Below, one piece after another: positions 1-12,300 of a stretch of 64,000 nucleotides of DNA. The DNA comes from Calliopum simillimum (Eukaryota > Arthropoda > Insecta > Diptera > Lauxaniidae): assembly GCA_951812925.1 (NCBI GenBank), contig OX638370.1:1078001-1142000 (forward strand). The letters are read 5' to 3'. The first letter of the stretch is position 1, and each line of letters opens with the position of its first letter. The notes under the pieces are model-generated. The model did not search any database. It saw nothing but the letters and a program-made list of their open reading frames with translations, and was not told where the DNA came from. A program made the translations under genes and the position numbers.

Positions 1-272
1 CGATAATCAAATAGAAATCTATTTAACGCAATCTCGAAATGAGCCCCATCGGTCTTAAGTAAAATTCGCTTTAGTGCATTTTTTACACTCTTAACCGCAT
101 TTTCCGCCTGGCCATTAGTGGCAGGATAGCCCACCGGTGTAGTAACTTGCTTAATGTTAAGACTTTGCAAAAATTCTTTGAATTCCTTAGAAACAAACGC
201 CGTTCCATTATCTGAAACTATCTTCTCAGGGATACCGAAACGCGAAAAAAGATCTCTTAATTTCCCAATAAG
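1..272 (-). pseudogene. Ty3/gypsy-type integrase core fragment, cut by the window edge
   Basis: On the - strand the frame reads for about 90 codons without a stop. It contains the retroviral-type integrase block VSDNGTAFVSKEF, followed about 24 residues later by YPATNGQAENAVKS, where typical Ty3/gypsy integrases have HPxxNG-xxE. These are the second catalytic Asp and the catalytic Glu neighbourhood of the DDE core. Similarity stops abruptly near 272, where unrelated AT-rich sequence begins, so this is a truncated copy whose remainder would lie to the left of the window (downstream in its own orientation). No LTR is visible. The family call rests on motif recognition; a BEL/Pao element is a less likely alternative. 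Confidence 0.7.
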
Positions 273-815
273 AGAGAATATTAAAAATTGACAGGCATTT
301 TTTGTCTTTTGCGACACCTAGTGAAATTTTCTGTAGAATATTCTTGTGGAACGCATTAACCCAGTTTTTGGAAAAAGGGGTCAAAAAGACCCATAAAACA
401 TTATATAATGAGCTAAGTTTTTTTAGAAAATTGTTTGTTGCGTAATTTTATGGTAAGCTTAGAACAACAAGTTTAAGAAAACATTGAAAAACCACAAAAT
501 TACTAACATTTTTAATTTTCAGAAAAAATTAATTTTCAACCCCTTTGGGCGGTTATAAGGGGATGCTAGGGAGTGTCTATGTAGCTAAAATAATTTTTTA
601 TAGTTGTTTTTGATTACAGCGCACCCAAAAACCTGACAAATATTCAAATTTTCAAATGTTTATACCAAGGGGAATTTCGACCCACAAGGGGGAAGTAGAG
701 GCGCTAGCGCCAAAATGGGCTATCTGATCTATTTTTTATTGTGACATTCCGACTCAGCACCCCAAAATACATAGGGGTAGGAAGGGTCTCCACTGCATAT
801 ACCCTTTTTTTTTGT
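273..815. other. Non-coding stretch, unclassified
   Basis: No coding frame with recognisable content. The part around 540-800 is less AT-rich than its surroundings and reads like part of an interspersed repeat (runs of CCCCTTTGGGCGG type and AAGGGGGAAGTAG), but I saw no second copy in the window. Confidence 0.4.
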
Positions 816-819
816 GTGC

Positions 820-1665
820 CTGTGTTATCAATTGTAACAAAAATGATCCAAATGTAATGCAAAGTCGGTCAATTGTATCAAAAATGGTCCAAATGTAATG
901 CATAATCCGTCATTAGTACCAAAAGTGGTCCAATTGGTATCGATTGTATCAGTGAAATTGTAACGTTACTGACTACGTACTGTTTGGCAGTTCGTCAATT
1001 ATGAAGAAGGACAGTGACTTGCGCTGCGTGGAGAGACCCGAGTTCAATTCCTCCACTCGGTGATTTTCAATTCCAATTTTGAAATTTCTATTAATCTTTA
1101 CACAATTTGTCCGAAAAGTCTTTGGAGCAAAAAATTAAACATGTGTCCAACATAGCCGAGGTATATAATAATAAAAAATTATTAAAAAAAATTTCAACCA
1201 CACTTAGATTCGAACCCGAAACTCATTGCTCAGAAATATATAACAAACTCTTCATTTTTGTGTAAAATTTGTACATTAAATTAAATTTGTTGAAATTTAT
1301 AAATAAAATAAAAAAAAATTGGTATTTTTCTGGTCCGAATGTAATCGATAAGGAGACAATTGACCTTTTTCTGGTCCGATTGCGTAAAGAGACATTTCGT
1401 TCCGTCCAATGACAAACAATGTAAAACGTAAATAGAACTTTATACGTGATGGGACCAGAATTTGGACTAGTCGGTTTCTCACATGGAGTAGTTTTCAAAC
1501 TAGATTTGGAATAGTCCGTGGTCATGCAGGGAAGTGACGCAGATCTGCACAACTACTAACACAATTGAACGCTTATCTGTGAGAGAATACGTATACGGAA
1601 AGCTTTTAAGCACAAAAACTCAAGAGCCCGTGGGCATAGGATTTAGACATCACTGTAGTAAGTGA
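820..1665 (-). repeat. Interspersed repeat family B, copy 1 (with an internal insertion)
   Basis: The reverse complement of 1230-1545 matches 8965-9235 closely (shared strings such as CCATGTGAGAAACCGACTAG and ACGTTTTACATTGTTTGT). The reverse complement of 820-965 matches 9245-9345 in the same order. In addition 1545-1660 matches 21835-21965 in inverted orientation. Within 820-965 the phrase 'caa(a)tggtcca' with 'atgcattaca' recurs, so this end is built of degenerate short tandem units. Relative to copy 2 this copy carries about 265 extra bases at 966-1230. The family is unclassified; no transposase or reverse transcriptase is seen. Confidence 0.7.
966..1230. other. Segment inserted in repeat B, with two tRNA-like B-box sequences
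   Basis: Family B copy 2 (near 9235-9245) is contiguous where this copy has about 265 extra bases. The extra segment holds two sequences resembling a tRNA T-arm/Pol III B box: GAGTTCAATTCC near 1040-1051 on +, and GGGTTCGAATCT near 1206-1217 on -. A SINE-like insertion is a reasonable inference. Neither block folds into a full tRNA by eye. Confidence 0.4.
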
Positions 1666-1906
1666 TGTGATGAAAGTATGATATGAGTTGCCAAAATTTT
1701 TCTTTTTTTTATTAATTTCGGCTTGCTTTATTTTGTTAATTTTCCCAATTTTTTGAGTTTTTGTTAAATTTTTAAAGTTTTTTTTTCCACTTTGAATGTT
1801 TCCAGTTTTTTAGTTTTAAATTTTTATTTTTTTTTTTTGAGTACTAAATTTTTTGTTTTTTCAATGAATTTTTTTTTTGGGTTTTGACCAAAATGAAAAA
1901 AAAAAA

Positions 1907-2552
1907 ACTAGTAAGAGTGTTACCTTTGGCCTGGCCAAACATTAAATACCCTACAAAGCAGTATTTTGAAAATTTTGCTTATATGGGAGGTGCCACGCCC
2001 TCTTGTGCGAATTCACCCATTTTTTCTCAGAGTTTGAATTTATAGTGCATAGTATTTGAGTGAAATTTGGTTGGATTATCTCAAAAAATGTTTTCAGTAT
2101 AGCATTTTGAAGCTTTTGCTTATATGAGAGGTGCCACGCCCTGTTGTCCGAATTCGCCCAGTTTTTGCTTAGAGTTTGCGCTTACAATTCGTAGTATTTA
2201 TGTATATTTGGGTAGCAATATCGTGGAAAATACTCCAAAAGTTGCATTTTGAATATATTTTTTGTATGGGCGGTAGGCGTGTCCGTTGACCGATTTCGCT
2301 CATTTTCAAGCCCCCGAGCTAACTTTGATTACAAAGGCTTTGCACCAAATTTCATTGAATTATCTTGCTCAATTTTCTCAAAAAATGTATTTCCACACAC
2401 AGCCAGCCAGCCAGACACACGGACATAACTATATCGACTCAGGAGAGGTGACGCTGATCAAGAATATATATACTTTTCTATGTCTGCCACGCCTCCTTCT
2501 CTGCGTTTCAAACAGAAGGACAAAGTGGATACACCCTGGGAGTATAAAAAAA
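1907..2552 (+). repeat. Interspersed repeat family A, copy 1
   Basis: Starts with an ACTAGTAAGAGTGTTACC-like head followed by 'ggcctggccaaacatta', contains tandem blocks of about 130 bp that each include 'gcttatatgggaggtgcc', and ends with 'gccacgcctcct', 'ctgcgtttcaaacagaagga' and an A-run. The same order of blocks appears in copies at 7285, 17293 (inverted), 38590 and 39392 (inverted), with a fragment at 49553. No protein is encoded. Non-autonomous and unclassified. Confidence 0.75.
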
Positions 2553-3971
2553 AAAAAAAAAAAAAAAAATATTTCTTTCCATGCAGTTGCCGTCAGTAGT
2601 CGTTGTATACTTTAGCGTCACTTTTGATAGAAGACAACAAACTATTTTTCTATCCACCCCTACCTATTCAAAGTTATCGCTAGATGCCGTTGCAATGAAT
2701 ATTTAGAAAGCTGAAGATTTGAGGAAAACAAGCAACATGACAGTAGCGGTAAATGTAAGATAGAGAGAAAAAAAAAAACAGCTGTCAAGAAAAGAATGAA
2801 CGAGAAGAGTGTGATGTGCTATGACACCGAAGAAGGTGAGACACTGTGAGTGCAGTACGAGTATATCTCAAATCACTCAAGTGTAATGGCATTAATTTAA
2901 ATTAACTTGTTATGCAGATTTTTGAATATTTATCACAGTAATATGATACGAGTACAATAGCGCTGCTGTTGTGCAGCGGAAGTTAGAAAATGACAAATTG
3001 CAAATGTCAAAAAGTTGACAATAAATAGATTGCAACCAAAAAAAGATGCACAACGTCATTAACTTAAAGATGGCAAAGAATATAACACACGTAATAGCTT
3101 AAGCTTTTTTGCTGCGAATAACATTGATATTTAAATCAAAGCTCATTCTTTGCTTGGTTTTACCCTTTTTATCCCTGTAAAATGTTTACATATTTTAAGC
3201 CTTGACTTTTATGCCAGATTTTCAGCATGCAGTACTTTGACTTTGTTATTTTCCCATGTTATCCTTTCTCAAAACTGTCATTATCAGCGGTCAATTATAT
3301 TCGCATAGCACAATTCTCAAAGCACCGAAAATGACGTGTATAAATCCAAAAGCATCATCCATTAGATTTTCGTAACCAATTTAGGGTACAATTCTCAACG
3401 AGCGAAATGTACACACATCTTGTTGTGCGACTAAGTGAGTTTCCTAAATTGCAAATCACATATACCGCTAAACCAACAAACGCTCAGCTAAAAATAACAG
3501 TAAATCCCAACGTGATGTTTTTTTTTTTTTTTTTTTTTTTGCTAAAACACGCGCCTAACGCAACCTTACCGCTACCACTGTCATTCAGTTTTGTTTCTTT
3601 CATGCGAGTGTCAACTCAATTTCTCACTCTCGAAAACTCAATCTTCCTCTGAATTTTGCATTAAAAATGCGATATAAAATTAAAAATCAAACACGACACG
3701 GCACAACTAAAGTGAAAACATTTTCCAACTTTTTCTCTCATGTTTTTCTGATGTGAGCACATTTGAAAAAGCTACAAAAAAGTCCTTGAAAGGCTTCTAA
3801 CGAAATCCTTCAAAACTTCACACATTTTTGTAGGTTTTTTCCTCTTCGGGTTTCTTGTTATTGCGTTTTGTAACTTTTTTTTACTTAAGCAGCCGCAGGC
3901 ACCAATAACACACTTTGCAATAAAACACATGTATACACTTGCTACAATCAGTTGCGACAGTGGAACCTCGA
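2553..3971. other. Non-coding stretch
   Basis: No gene or repeat copy recognised. It holds A- and T-runs (2548-2570, 3519-3540) and only short open frames without recognisable content. Confidence 0.5.
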
Positions 3972-4708
3972 TTAAGGGGGGCTTCTCATGTAAAATTTTC
4001 AAAAAATCGATTTTTTTTTTTTTTCATAGGTTGATAGAATAACGTCTTAGGAGTATATTCCCAAAGTTTCATGACTCAACTCTAAATATTATGGAAAATA
4101 TGATTGATTGAACCAGCGCGCTCGGGCGCGCTTTGTGTGCGAACTCAAACTTTAAATCGTTTTTTCTCAAAACTATGGTTTTAAAATCGCGGTACACGAT
4201 TGCGAAAAAACTACTTAACCGATTTTCGATTTCTAAAAAGTGTTTTGCAGATTATAAATTGAACGAGTGCTTGAATGCCTGAAATTGTGGAAAAAAAGTT
4301 ATTTTATACACTTTTTAGCCCCATTTAGCGACAAAAAATTACGAAAAAATAGCACTTTTTTTCAAGACGTGATTTCAATATTGTAGCATCGAATTTTTTG
4401 GAGTTGCAGACATTCATGCACTCAGGGGAACCCGGCTGAATAATAAAAAAATTTTGTTTTATGTTTCAGATAAAAACTTTGGGCTCCACAATGTGCGCGA
4501 TAAATCCGTCAGCCGCGTCACGCCACACGCGACATTTAATAAGTCCGCCATTTTGTCATTTTAGTTTTTGGAAAAATGGTTTTTTTATAGTTCAAACATG
4601 TTCTTAAATATACGCAAAAAATTATTTGTGTGTGTTTTTATTTTCCGAGTGAAAAAAAATCCCGAAAAACAACTACTTTTGACGTGTTACATGAGAAGCC
4701 CCCCTTAA
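3972..4708. mobile_element. TTAA-flanked element with perfect 18-bp terminal inverted repeats (MITE-like)
   Basis: GGGGGGCTTCTCATGTAA at 3976-3993 is matched perfectly in inverted orientation at 4687-4704. Both ends are flanked by TTAA (3972-3975 and 4705-4708). The element is about 730 bp with no coding frame of note. TTAA target duplication is characteristic of piggyBac-type transposons, although those usually begin with CCC rather than GGG, so the superfamily is left open. It is non-autonomous by its size. Confidence 0.7.
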
Positions 4709-4992
4709 ACTGTTGTTTTGATTGAAAATTTATTTGTTGGTAGTAAGAAGCAGTCCCTTAAAAATGTTTTGATATATGTATTTATGCTGGTAAAAAAAAA
4801 ACAAAATATACAATAAATTTTCAATACAACTTTCTGTGATCAGCGGCATCTACACGGAACATACTAAACCGTAAAAATTCATTGAAATTCATTACAGATT
4901 TTTTCAGTCACTGTGCGCCCGTAAGGTAAAACCGTATATTTTGCTGATTACACACAGTGAATTTTTTTAAAAATATAAAAAAAATGTATGTT

Positions 4993-5057
4993 GATGGTGT
5001 CGAACTTAAGACCTTTGTGTTTCTAGGCGACGCTCTGACCACTGAGCTACTGTAGCA
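4993..5057 (-). repeat. tRNA-like (SINE head or tRNA pseudogene)
   Basis: On the - strand the sequence has a good Pol III A box, TAGCTCAGTGGTCAGAGCG, which could form a D-arm (GCTC/GAGC). About 30 bases later comes a B-box-like TTAAGTTCGACACC. The anticodon and T stems do not pair well by eye, so a functional tRNA is unlikely. It is better read as the head of a tRNA-derived SINE or a decayed tRNA copy. Confidence 0.5.
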
Positions 5058-5059
5058 CT

Positions 5060-7284
5060 TTCATTTCTATAATAATTGAAATGCAGTCTAAACAAATATT
5101 GCAGAGCTCACTGGTAATTTCTCCAGCGACAAGTTTTCACTTCTTTATTCAATACTTTTCACTGTTTATCTCTGTACTTTTTAGAATTTAGACCGTATAT
5201 TTTACTTTCGTGCCATAACTTTTTCATGAAAATCATTTTTTTGCGTGTAAGCTGGGTATCTGATAATTATCAGAGTGACACTTTTAAGCACTTTTTGTTT
5301 GACGCTAATATTTCTGGGACGACCAAAGAATGATTTTACTTAACTTGCAAAGTGTCCACCCGAAATGATAAAATTTTTATTTTATGATATAGCTGAAACT
5401 TCAAGATAAAGGAATCTAATACACGTTTTATGTCTATCTTGAAGTTTTGAAATACGTTTTTAAATAAGATTTGAAAAATGTGGAAGTGTCATTTTTTGCT
5501 ATTTCAAGTCCAATATTTTGTTTTTTAAAACACTTAATATCAGATTCGTCAGATTCAGCGACTCCAAAAGCCCTTGAGTTACGTTTTTTGTCTGATTTGG
5601 CTCGATATTTACGCAAATTATACGCCATTTTGTTTTTTAAAATCTGTCATCAGATTAATATCCGAAAACCCGCTAGCAAAAAGCTTCGTCTTGAAAATAT
5701 ATAATGATTTCAACTTTTGGTCAGCTTTAAAGGATTTGAACCAGTGTGCGCCCTTTACCCTTTAGGCATTAATTGAGTGCTATAAAGGAGACTTCTTCGA
5801 ATAACCCATCAGATGCCCGGTTTTATGCGGAATCATTTTAACAGCTAGAACTCACGTTTTGAGTTGTTTCCTATGAAAAAAATGTATGTTCCTAGTTTGG
5901 CCCTATCCACATACGTGTAAATTAACATTTATTCGAAGCGTAAACTTCCGCATAAATTTGTAAATTTCCAAAGAGAAAAACAAAAAAAAAAAAAAAAAAT
6001 ACAAAGAAAACATTTTTCAACGCTCCATGAATTTTCTTTATTTGATGAATTTTTCTCAAATGCTGTAATTTGTTGAGTTTTCTATTTTTTGTATTCTTTT
6101 TGTTTTTGTTCTCATATTGATAAATAGATTTGCATGCATCAGTTGTATCTGATATGATGCTGTTTCTTTGTAAAACTTTTAATAAAATGTGTGAATTTCG
6201 CCATATGATACATATATGCACATACAGCGCCTACAAGAGTTGCCCAATTTGATTCGATGCGACCTTTACTAGACAATTTATTTTTATGTTTTTTAAGGGG
6301 AAGAAATTTGTTTTTTCCAAACTGCGAAAAATTTGTTTTAAATATATGATTTTTTTTTGAATTATAATGAATTGCTAATATGCTATTGCTAAAGAATACT
6401 AAAAAAATCGTTTTAAAAATGTTTAATAAATCTATAGCAGCTGTAAAGAGCATAGTAGACCAAGTCACATAAAAATGGGCATTAGAGCCCAAGAATCGGA
6501 ATGTCGTAGACAGAAATAAAAGTCATAGCAAGAGAGAGCATTCGATACTTCTTCTAGGCGATACAACTATGTTTAGATTTGAATGTAATTTTTTTTTTTT
6601 CAATTGATTTTAAGGAACATTTTTCTTCTGTTCGTTAATATCTTGCCCCCACCGCATCTTTGTTCGATTACCAATACACAAACATATGATCAGGCGCCAA
6701 GAACATAATAAATAAAGTATCACACGCAAGGAAAAAAAAAATAAAAAATACGTTCGTATCAACTTGCGCCAGTGTTGGTTGCGCACTCAAATGGCAAGAA
6801 AATTCACAATAATCGGAGCGCCTGCTGCACAAAGTTTTTCATTTAACTTTTTTCGACTTTTCTTTGCTTTGCACTTCAATTGTTGTGCGTTATTTTTCTT
6901 ATGTGCATTTTCCGCGGTTTTATTGTGAGTTGCTTACTTTCCGTTTACTGGCTGCCACCCACTATCACCGCTTCCATCAGCGTAATAACGAGACAAAATG
7001 GAGCGGCCTTGGGAAACTTTTCGCACACAATTTGGCTGCCTGCAACAACAAATTCTATGGCACTGACTCTAGATACTAGAAATACCAAAGCAGAATACAA
7101 AAAAAAAAAAAAAATAAAAAATGAGAAAGCAAAACTTTTGCAAGAATTTCCTGCTCTACTCAACGTCGTCGCTTTATTTACTCACATATGGCAGAAAAAC
7201 TGATTGGGAGGGGAATGAAAAAATTTCACAAAATGCCATGAAACTGTTTAAAATTGTTTTTGTTTCAAAATTCCAAAAAAAAGG
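5060..7284. other. Non-coding stretch
   Basis: No gene recognised on either strand. Poly-A/T tracts and short frames only. Probably ttv upstream intron. Confidence 0.5.
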
Positions 7285-7905
7285 GTGTTATATTTGTCTT
7301 GGCCGAAACTGAAATACCCTACACCTTAGCAGTTGAAAAACTTTGCTTATAAGGAATGTGCCACACCCTCATGTCCAAATTCAACTAGTTTTTGCTCTGA
7401 GCTTGTTTGACCATTTCTATTGTCTGTACGAAATTTGGCTGCATTATCTAAAATATCGCTTACACTACGGAATTTTTAAAAATTTCCTCGTATGGTAGGC
7501 AACATGCCCTCTTGTCCGAGCTATCTTTTACGACGGTAGAATAGTTTTCTTGCTTACGTTTGAGCAGACACTTACTTAATATACAAATTTTAGACCTCTT
7601 CGTCATATGGGCCAGAAGTGCAGAGGATATGTTGCTATATATCATACGGATATATACCACGGTTCGAATCCTAGCGCAGTCAGTTTTTTTTTTTAAATTT
7701 ACAGTGAAGTAAATATCACTTAAATTTTATTTTATTGCAGAGTTGTTACTATTTTGACTCGAAATTCTTGTAAAATTTCCTAGAAATAAAGTAGTGCATA
7801 CTATTTTTTTCTCCGTGTAAATCTGATGAATAATAATTGCCCCATATATACTTTTTTTACAAACGCAGGTACAAAATGTATATACTCTGGATGTAGGGTA
7901 TAAAA
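7285..7905 (+). repeat. Interspersed repeat family A, copy 2 (diverged and interrupted)
   Basis: The head (ggtgtta...ctggcc, 'aaataccctacaccttagcag', 'gcttataaggaatgtgccac') and a second block near 7485-7525 match family A. The tail 'actctggatgtagggtataaaaa' is recognisable near 7884-7905. Between about 7540 and 7870 the sequence does not match and contains a tRNA-like B box, so another insertion is likely. Confidence 0.55.
7657..7692 (+). repeat. tRNA-like B box followed by a T-run (SINE-like remnant)
   Basis: CACGGTTCGAATCCTAGCGC contains the exact Pol III B-box consensus GGTTCGAATCC and is followed by a T-run of about 10. The T stem does not pair fully and no convincing A box lies upstream (a weak TGGGCCAGAAGTGC near 7608), so this is not a functional tRNA. 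Confidence 0.4.
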
Positions 7906-8962
7906 ATGACGCAGTCACGAAATTAGCAGCGCGAAAAAAAGTCGCTTCAAAAAGTTGTAGAAATATGTAAGGAACGAAGGCGAAGCGACAAAAATTGCGC
8001 AACAATTGTTGCACATTAAGACAGTCAGCCACACCCCAACCAACATTAAACTTAAAGTGTTGCAAAAAGCGCGATTTCTATTTTTTTTTTTTTTTTTTAA
8101 TTAAACCATAACCCACTTTATTCTAAGCTTTGCATTCATTATCTGCTGCCCACCCTTTTCGCCTTTTTTGTGACTCATTATTTTTTATTTGTTCTGTGTC
8201 TTGTTGATGTGTTTGTGGTTTTGTGTTTTCCTGCAATTTTTTGCATCATTTAATTTATCAGTGTTTTTTATTTCACAAAAAACAAAAATTTAATCATTTT
8301 GTTTTTCAGCAATTGAATCGTTTTGTTATTGTTTTATCTGTCCGTCCATTTGTCACGTTGTCTCGTCAACATGGCGTTTGACAATGGCGTGCATTTCCGC
8401 TTGCAATGTTTCCGTTACGTTTGTAAAAGGTTTCAGCATGACATGAGTTGAAGGTCACCTGGTGGCTTCACACGGATATATTTAATGTTGTGAATAAAAA
8501 CTGTAAAATTAATTCGTTTGACATATCGTATTCGTGGTTAAATGTTACATGAGTGCGAAACATGTCCTATATTAAAAAAAAAAAATGGACGTTTAAGTTA
8601 TTAAATTGTACCCTGATTAATGCACCCTTTGCAGAAAAATATATTTCTGATGAGAAATTATCGATTGATTAGAAGTTAATCAGCAGTTTTTAATGAAAAA
8701 GTCACCTTTTAAGAGAAAACTCTCATTTTACAACATCAAAATGGTTAACGCCGCTGAATTCGTTGTTCCGTCCATATCGTCGTGTTAAATGCAAACAATC
8801 CTACCTCGCTTCGTAGAGCGAGAAAACATGAAAATTATGAAAATAATGTCAACATTTTTTTTTCTGAATAATGTTCTAATTATTTAGGGTTTCTTTTTAA
8901 GATAGCGTTGCTTCTTATAATCCAATACCAATAACTTAAAAAATAAACGAACTTTTAAAAGA
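7906..8962. other. Non-coding stretch
   Basis: AT-rich sequence with no coding or repeat feature recognised beyond homopolymer runs. Confidence 0.5.
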
Positions 8963-9395
8963 TAGATCCCTGCACGGGACTATTCCAAATCTAGTTTGCA
9001 AACTACTCCATGTGAGAAACCGACTAGCCTAAATTCTAAAGGTCTATTTACGTTTTACATTGTTTGTTATTGGGCGTAACCAATTGCCTCCTTATACATT
9101 ACAATCGGATGAGAAAAAGGTCAATTGTCTCCTTATGCATTACATTCGGACCAGAAAAAGACCAATTTCTTTTTTTTTTTATTTTATGTATAAGTTTCAA
9201 CAAATTTAATTTAATATACAAATTTTACACAAAAATGTCAAAAGGTTTCATAGTAGATACAATCGATACACAATTGGACCACTTTTGGTACTTATGATTA
9301 TGCATTACACTTGGACCATTTTGAATACAATTGAGCAGTGTAGTCCATTATGGACTACTTATAAAAAAACTAAACCAAAGATTGGACTATTGAGA
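8963..9395 (+). repeat. Interspersed repeat family B, copy 2
   Basis: Matches the reverse complement of 820-1545, without the 265-bp segment present in copy 1. It contains 'ctattccaaatctagtttgc', 'gagaaaccgactag', two near-copies of 'caattg(t/c)ctccttat', and a distal part with repeated 'ttggaccattttgg/tattgaat' units. It marks the uninterrupted structure of the family. Confidence 0.7.
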
Positions 9396-9399
9396 CAAT

Positions 9400-12300
9400 C
9401 AACTCCGTCGGTCCTACAGAGACTTTATATAATTAACCATTTATTTAAAAAAACGATGTCTTTAAAGCGAAATAATGAAATTCACTCACTAGAAAAAAAA
9501 TTATCACTAAACTCTTTTTTAGAAAAAACAACTTTACAGAAACATGCGACTTCACCGAACGCTAAAATCGCACTGAAAAAAGCTTTAGGTATTAGCGTAA
9601 AGTTTGAACATGAATAACGGTAAATCCTATGCACGCAATCGAAGATATCCGTGTGGTCCATATTACACGCGTAGTCCATATTTTCCTCCCTTACCCTAAT
9701 AAAAGAAGAAATTTGAAAAATGTGTTTTTTGAGATAGATTTATCTCGATATATCCAAATAAAATAAAGTAATGAGTAAACAGAAGGATTTAAAAATATTC
9801 ATTCAACTGAAGTAAAGAAATATCACCATAACTATAAATTTGATATTGAAAAACTAAGTACTGTATGGAAGTAAGAGCTAACACAAAAACGGAACAAACA
9901 AAACCTTAAACACTTTGCTTATTTTTTTTCTGATTTTATTTTCTGGTTATTGCAGAAAAGTTAGCCATTACTGTTAAAGTGTCCTGTTTATACAGCCTGG
10001 ACCCCTTTTTGTCTGTTTACCTCATCTTGCTTGTCTGCTGCTATTGTTGTTTGCTTTAGCAACACCAGCGTCAAAAAACCCCGAAGCTATTTTTGCAGTT
10101 TGAAATTTTGACATTTCTAAGCTGGTGGGGTAAACCAGAACAACAAGATTTTAGTAAACAAATTTTAATCAAAAGGTCAAAAAACAACAGCAACAACGGA
10201 AGACACTAATTACTGGAGCACCAGTGGCAACAGCAAAAGCAACAATCGTGGATGTCGAAAAACGCTTAAAGTGCTTAAGTTTTAATTTCAGATGCCTTAC
10301 ATTTCTATTTTTGCCTTTTCTTGGTTGTGAACTAATGATAATGAAGCTATTTGTATGTATGTAATTGAAAAGTGGGCGCCTAAAAATGTGCAAGAAAAAA
10401 CAAAGAAAAAGTTAATCAGCGTTTACCAGCGAAAAGTGTTAACTTTATCTTGCATACCGTTAAGCTTTCGGATTTCTTCATCAATAAAAGCTACTTAAAT
10501 CCTTTTAAATGTTTTGTTTTAATTTTGAAGTGAACACGGTCTTAAATTTTAAAATCTGGTACGCTCAACTTGTGTGCTCGATGAATTTTAATTAAAAAAT
10601 TGCACATTTTTCTTTTTTCGGATTTACTGAAATACTTTTAAAGCAGACGACATTTTTCATGACTCCGCTTTAAAAGCAATAAATTGTTGTCTCTTTTTCA
10701 TTCTTTTTGTGTTGTTTTCTTATTACCCCCAAGTAGTTGTATACAATTGCACTGCTTCCCCTGCTGCACCTGCAAATTCTTCTTGAATTTTTCTTCATTT
10801 TTGTTTTATTTTTTATTTCATCTTTCACTTCTTTTACTTAAGATTTTTCATCATAAATCACTTAAGGAGCTACACCGCACACTGGCGCCATTTCTCAAAA
10901 GTGGTTGCAAAAATCAATTTTGGTGTAGTAGAAATTCGAAAATCTAATGATGCAGTTCAATAAACAAACGCTCAATACTTAAGAATATAAAATTTTAATT
11001 CATTTGAAAAAATGGATTGCTTTGTGGAGCTAGTCAAAGTCAATGGTTTTTTGGAGTTTTTAAATTTATTTATTTTTTTTTTCAAAATGAGGTTCTAATT
11101 TTTCTGCAACTTATAAAAGGAAAGTTATTTTTTTTCTATATACGCTATAAACGGTCTTTATACTATCAAGTAACACTAAAAATAAATGACTTTTTTTTTT
11201 GAATGTCCGAGGTGACTGTACTTTTCTAAAACACTATTTTTACCCTTATTTTCAACTTCGAATGGAGTTTCAAAAAACTGTTCAAAATGTTATGGACTAC
11301 TAAACTTAAAAAGACTCAACATTTCTGAATATAATATAAATTTGTAGCTGCGTCTATATGCTCTTTTATGAGTTATAACGATTTTCATCCGGAAACCTAT
11401 GACTCATGACGTCATTTTACGAAAAACCGTTGTAAAAATCGATTTCGAGTGGGTCTCTTTTACAAATTTGAAATTGCAATCAAAAAATGTTAGGCGCTAA
11501 AGAATTTGAAAATTTTAACCCATTCGGGCTAGTGGTTTGGTTTTTACAGCGACTCAAAGTTGAGTTAATTTTGAAGTTAGCGAAAAAATTTTATTTTTTA
11601 GAAAAATTCTTCATATTTAGGTTGAATACTTTGGCAAATGGTTAAAGGAAAGCGATTTTTTCTTTCACTTAAAGCATTATTGGTCTTGTTTAATAAAACT
11701 GGATAGCAAAAAGCGAGCTTTTTCAATAGTTTTACTTTTATTATCAATTGCTTTCATCGTAGTTTTTAAGCTTTGAGTTGAGTTTAAAAAAAACTGCGCT
11801 TTTCGTAAGGCTCGGCTTAATACACAACTAATTGGTGTTTAGGCCTAAGCTTGTACTCCGAAAACGTTCAGTTTCTAAAATATTTGGCCAATCCGGGATT
11901 TTCCTAACGATGTGTATCTAATTTACAGAAAATCGAACTTTAACAAAACATGGCATTTCAACCTGCAATGCAGTCCAAATAAAATTTGGGGTCGTACTAG
12001 CTATGATAATTTATTTATTCTATTTATAACCAAAAACAGAATTAAAATATCTTAAATGGTTCAGAAGTTATGATTTTTGCAACGAGAAATGCCAGATGTC
12101 GCCTCTGTCCACCGCTTCAGCGTTATACTGAAATTGTAAAAAAGAGATGTAGCATACTTTTAAGTGTAAAAACTGCTAAAAATGACGTTTGCAAAAAATA
12201 AGTTCTCCTTTGTCAACCCTTAGCTGCCCTCGTTGCAGTTTTAATGTATTGACCAGTTTCCGTTGCATCCGACATTTTTGCTCATGGTTTGTTTTTTGTT

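Noticed and set aside
7657..7692. Candidate functional tRNA gene
   Set aside because: Only the B box and a T-run are convincing; the T stem does not pair and no matching acceptor stem or anticodon arm is found upstream.
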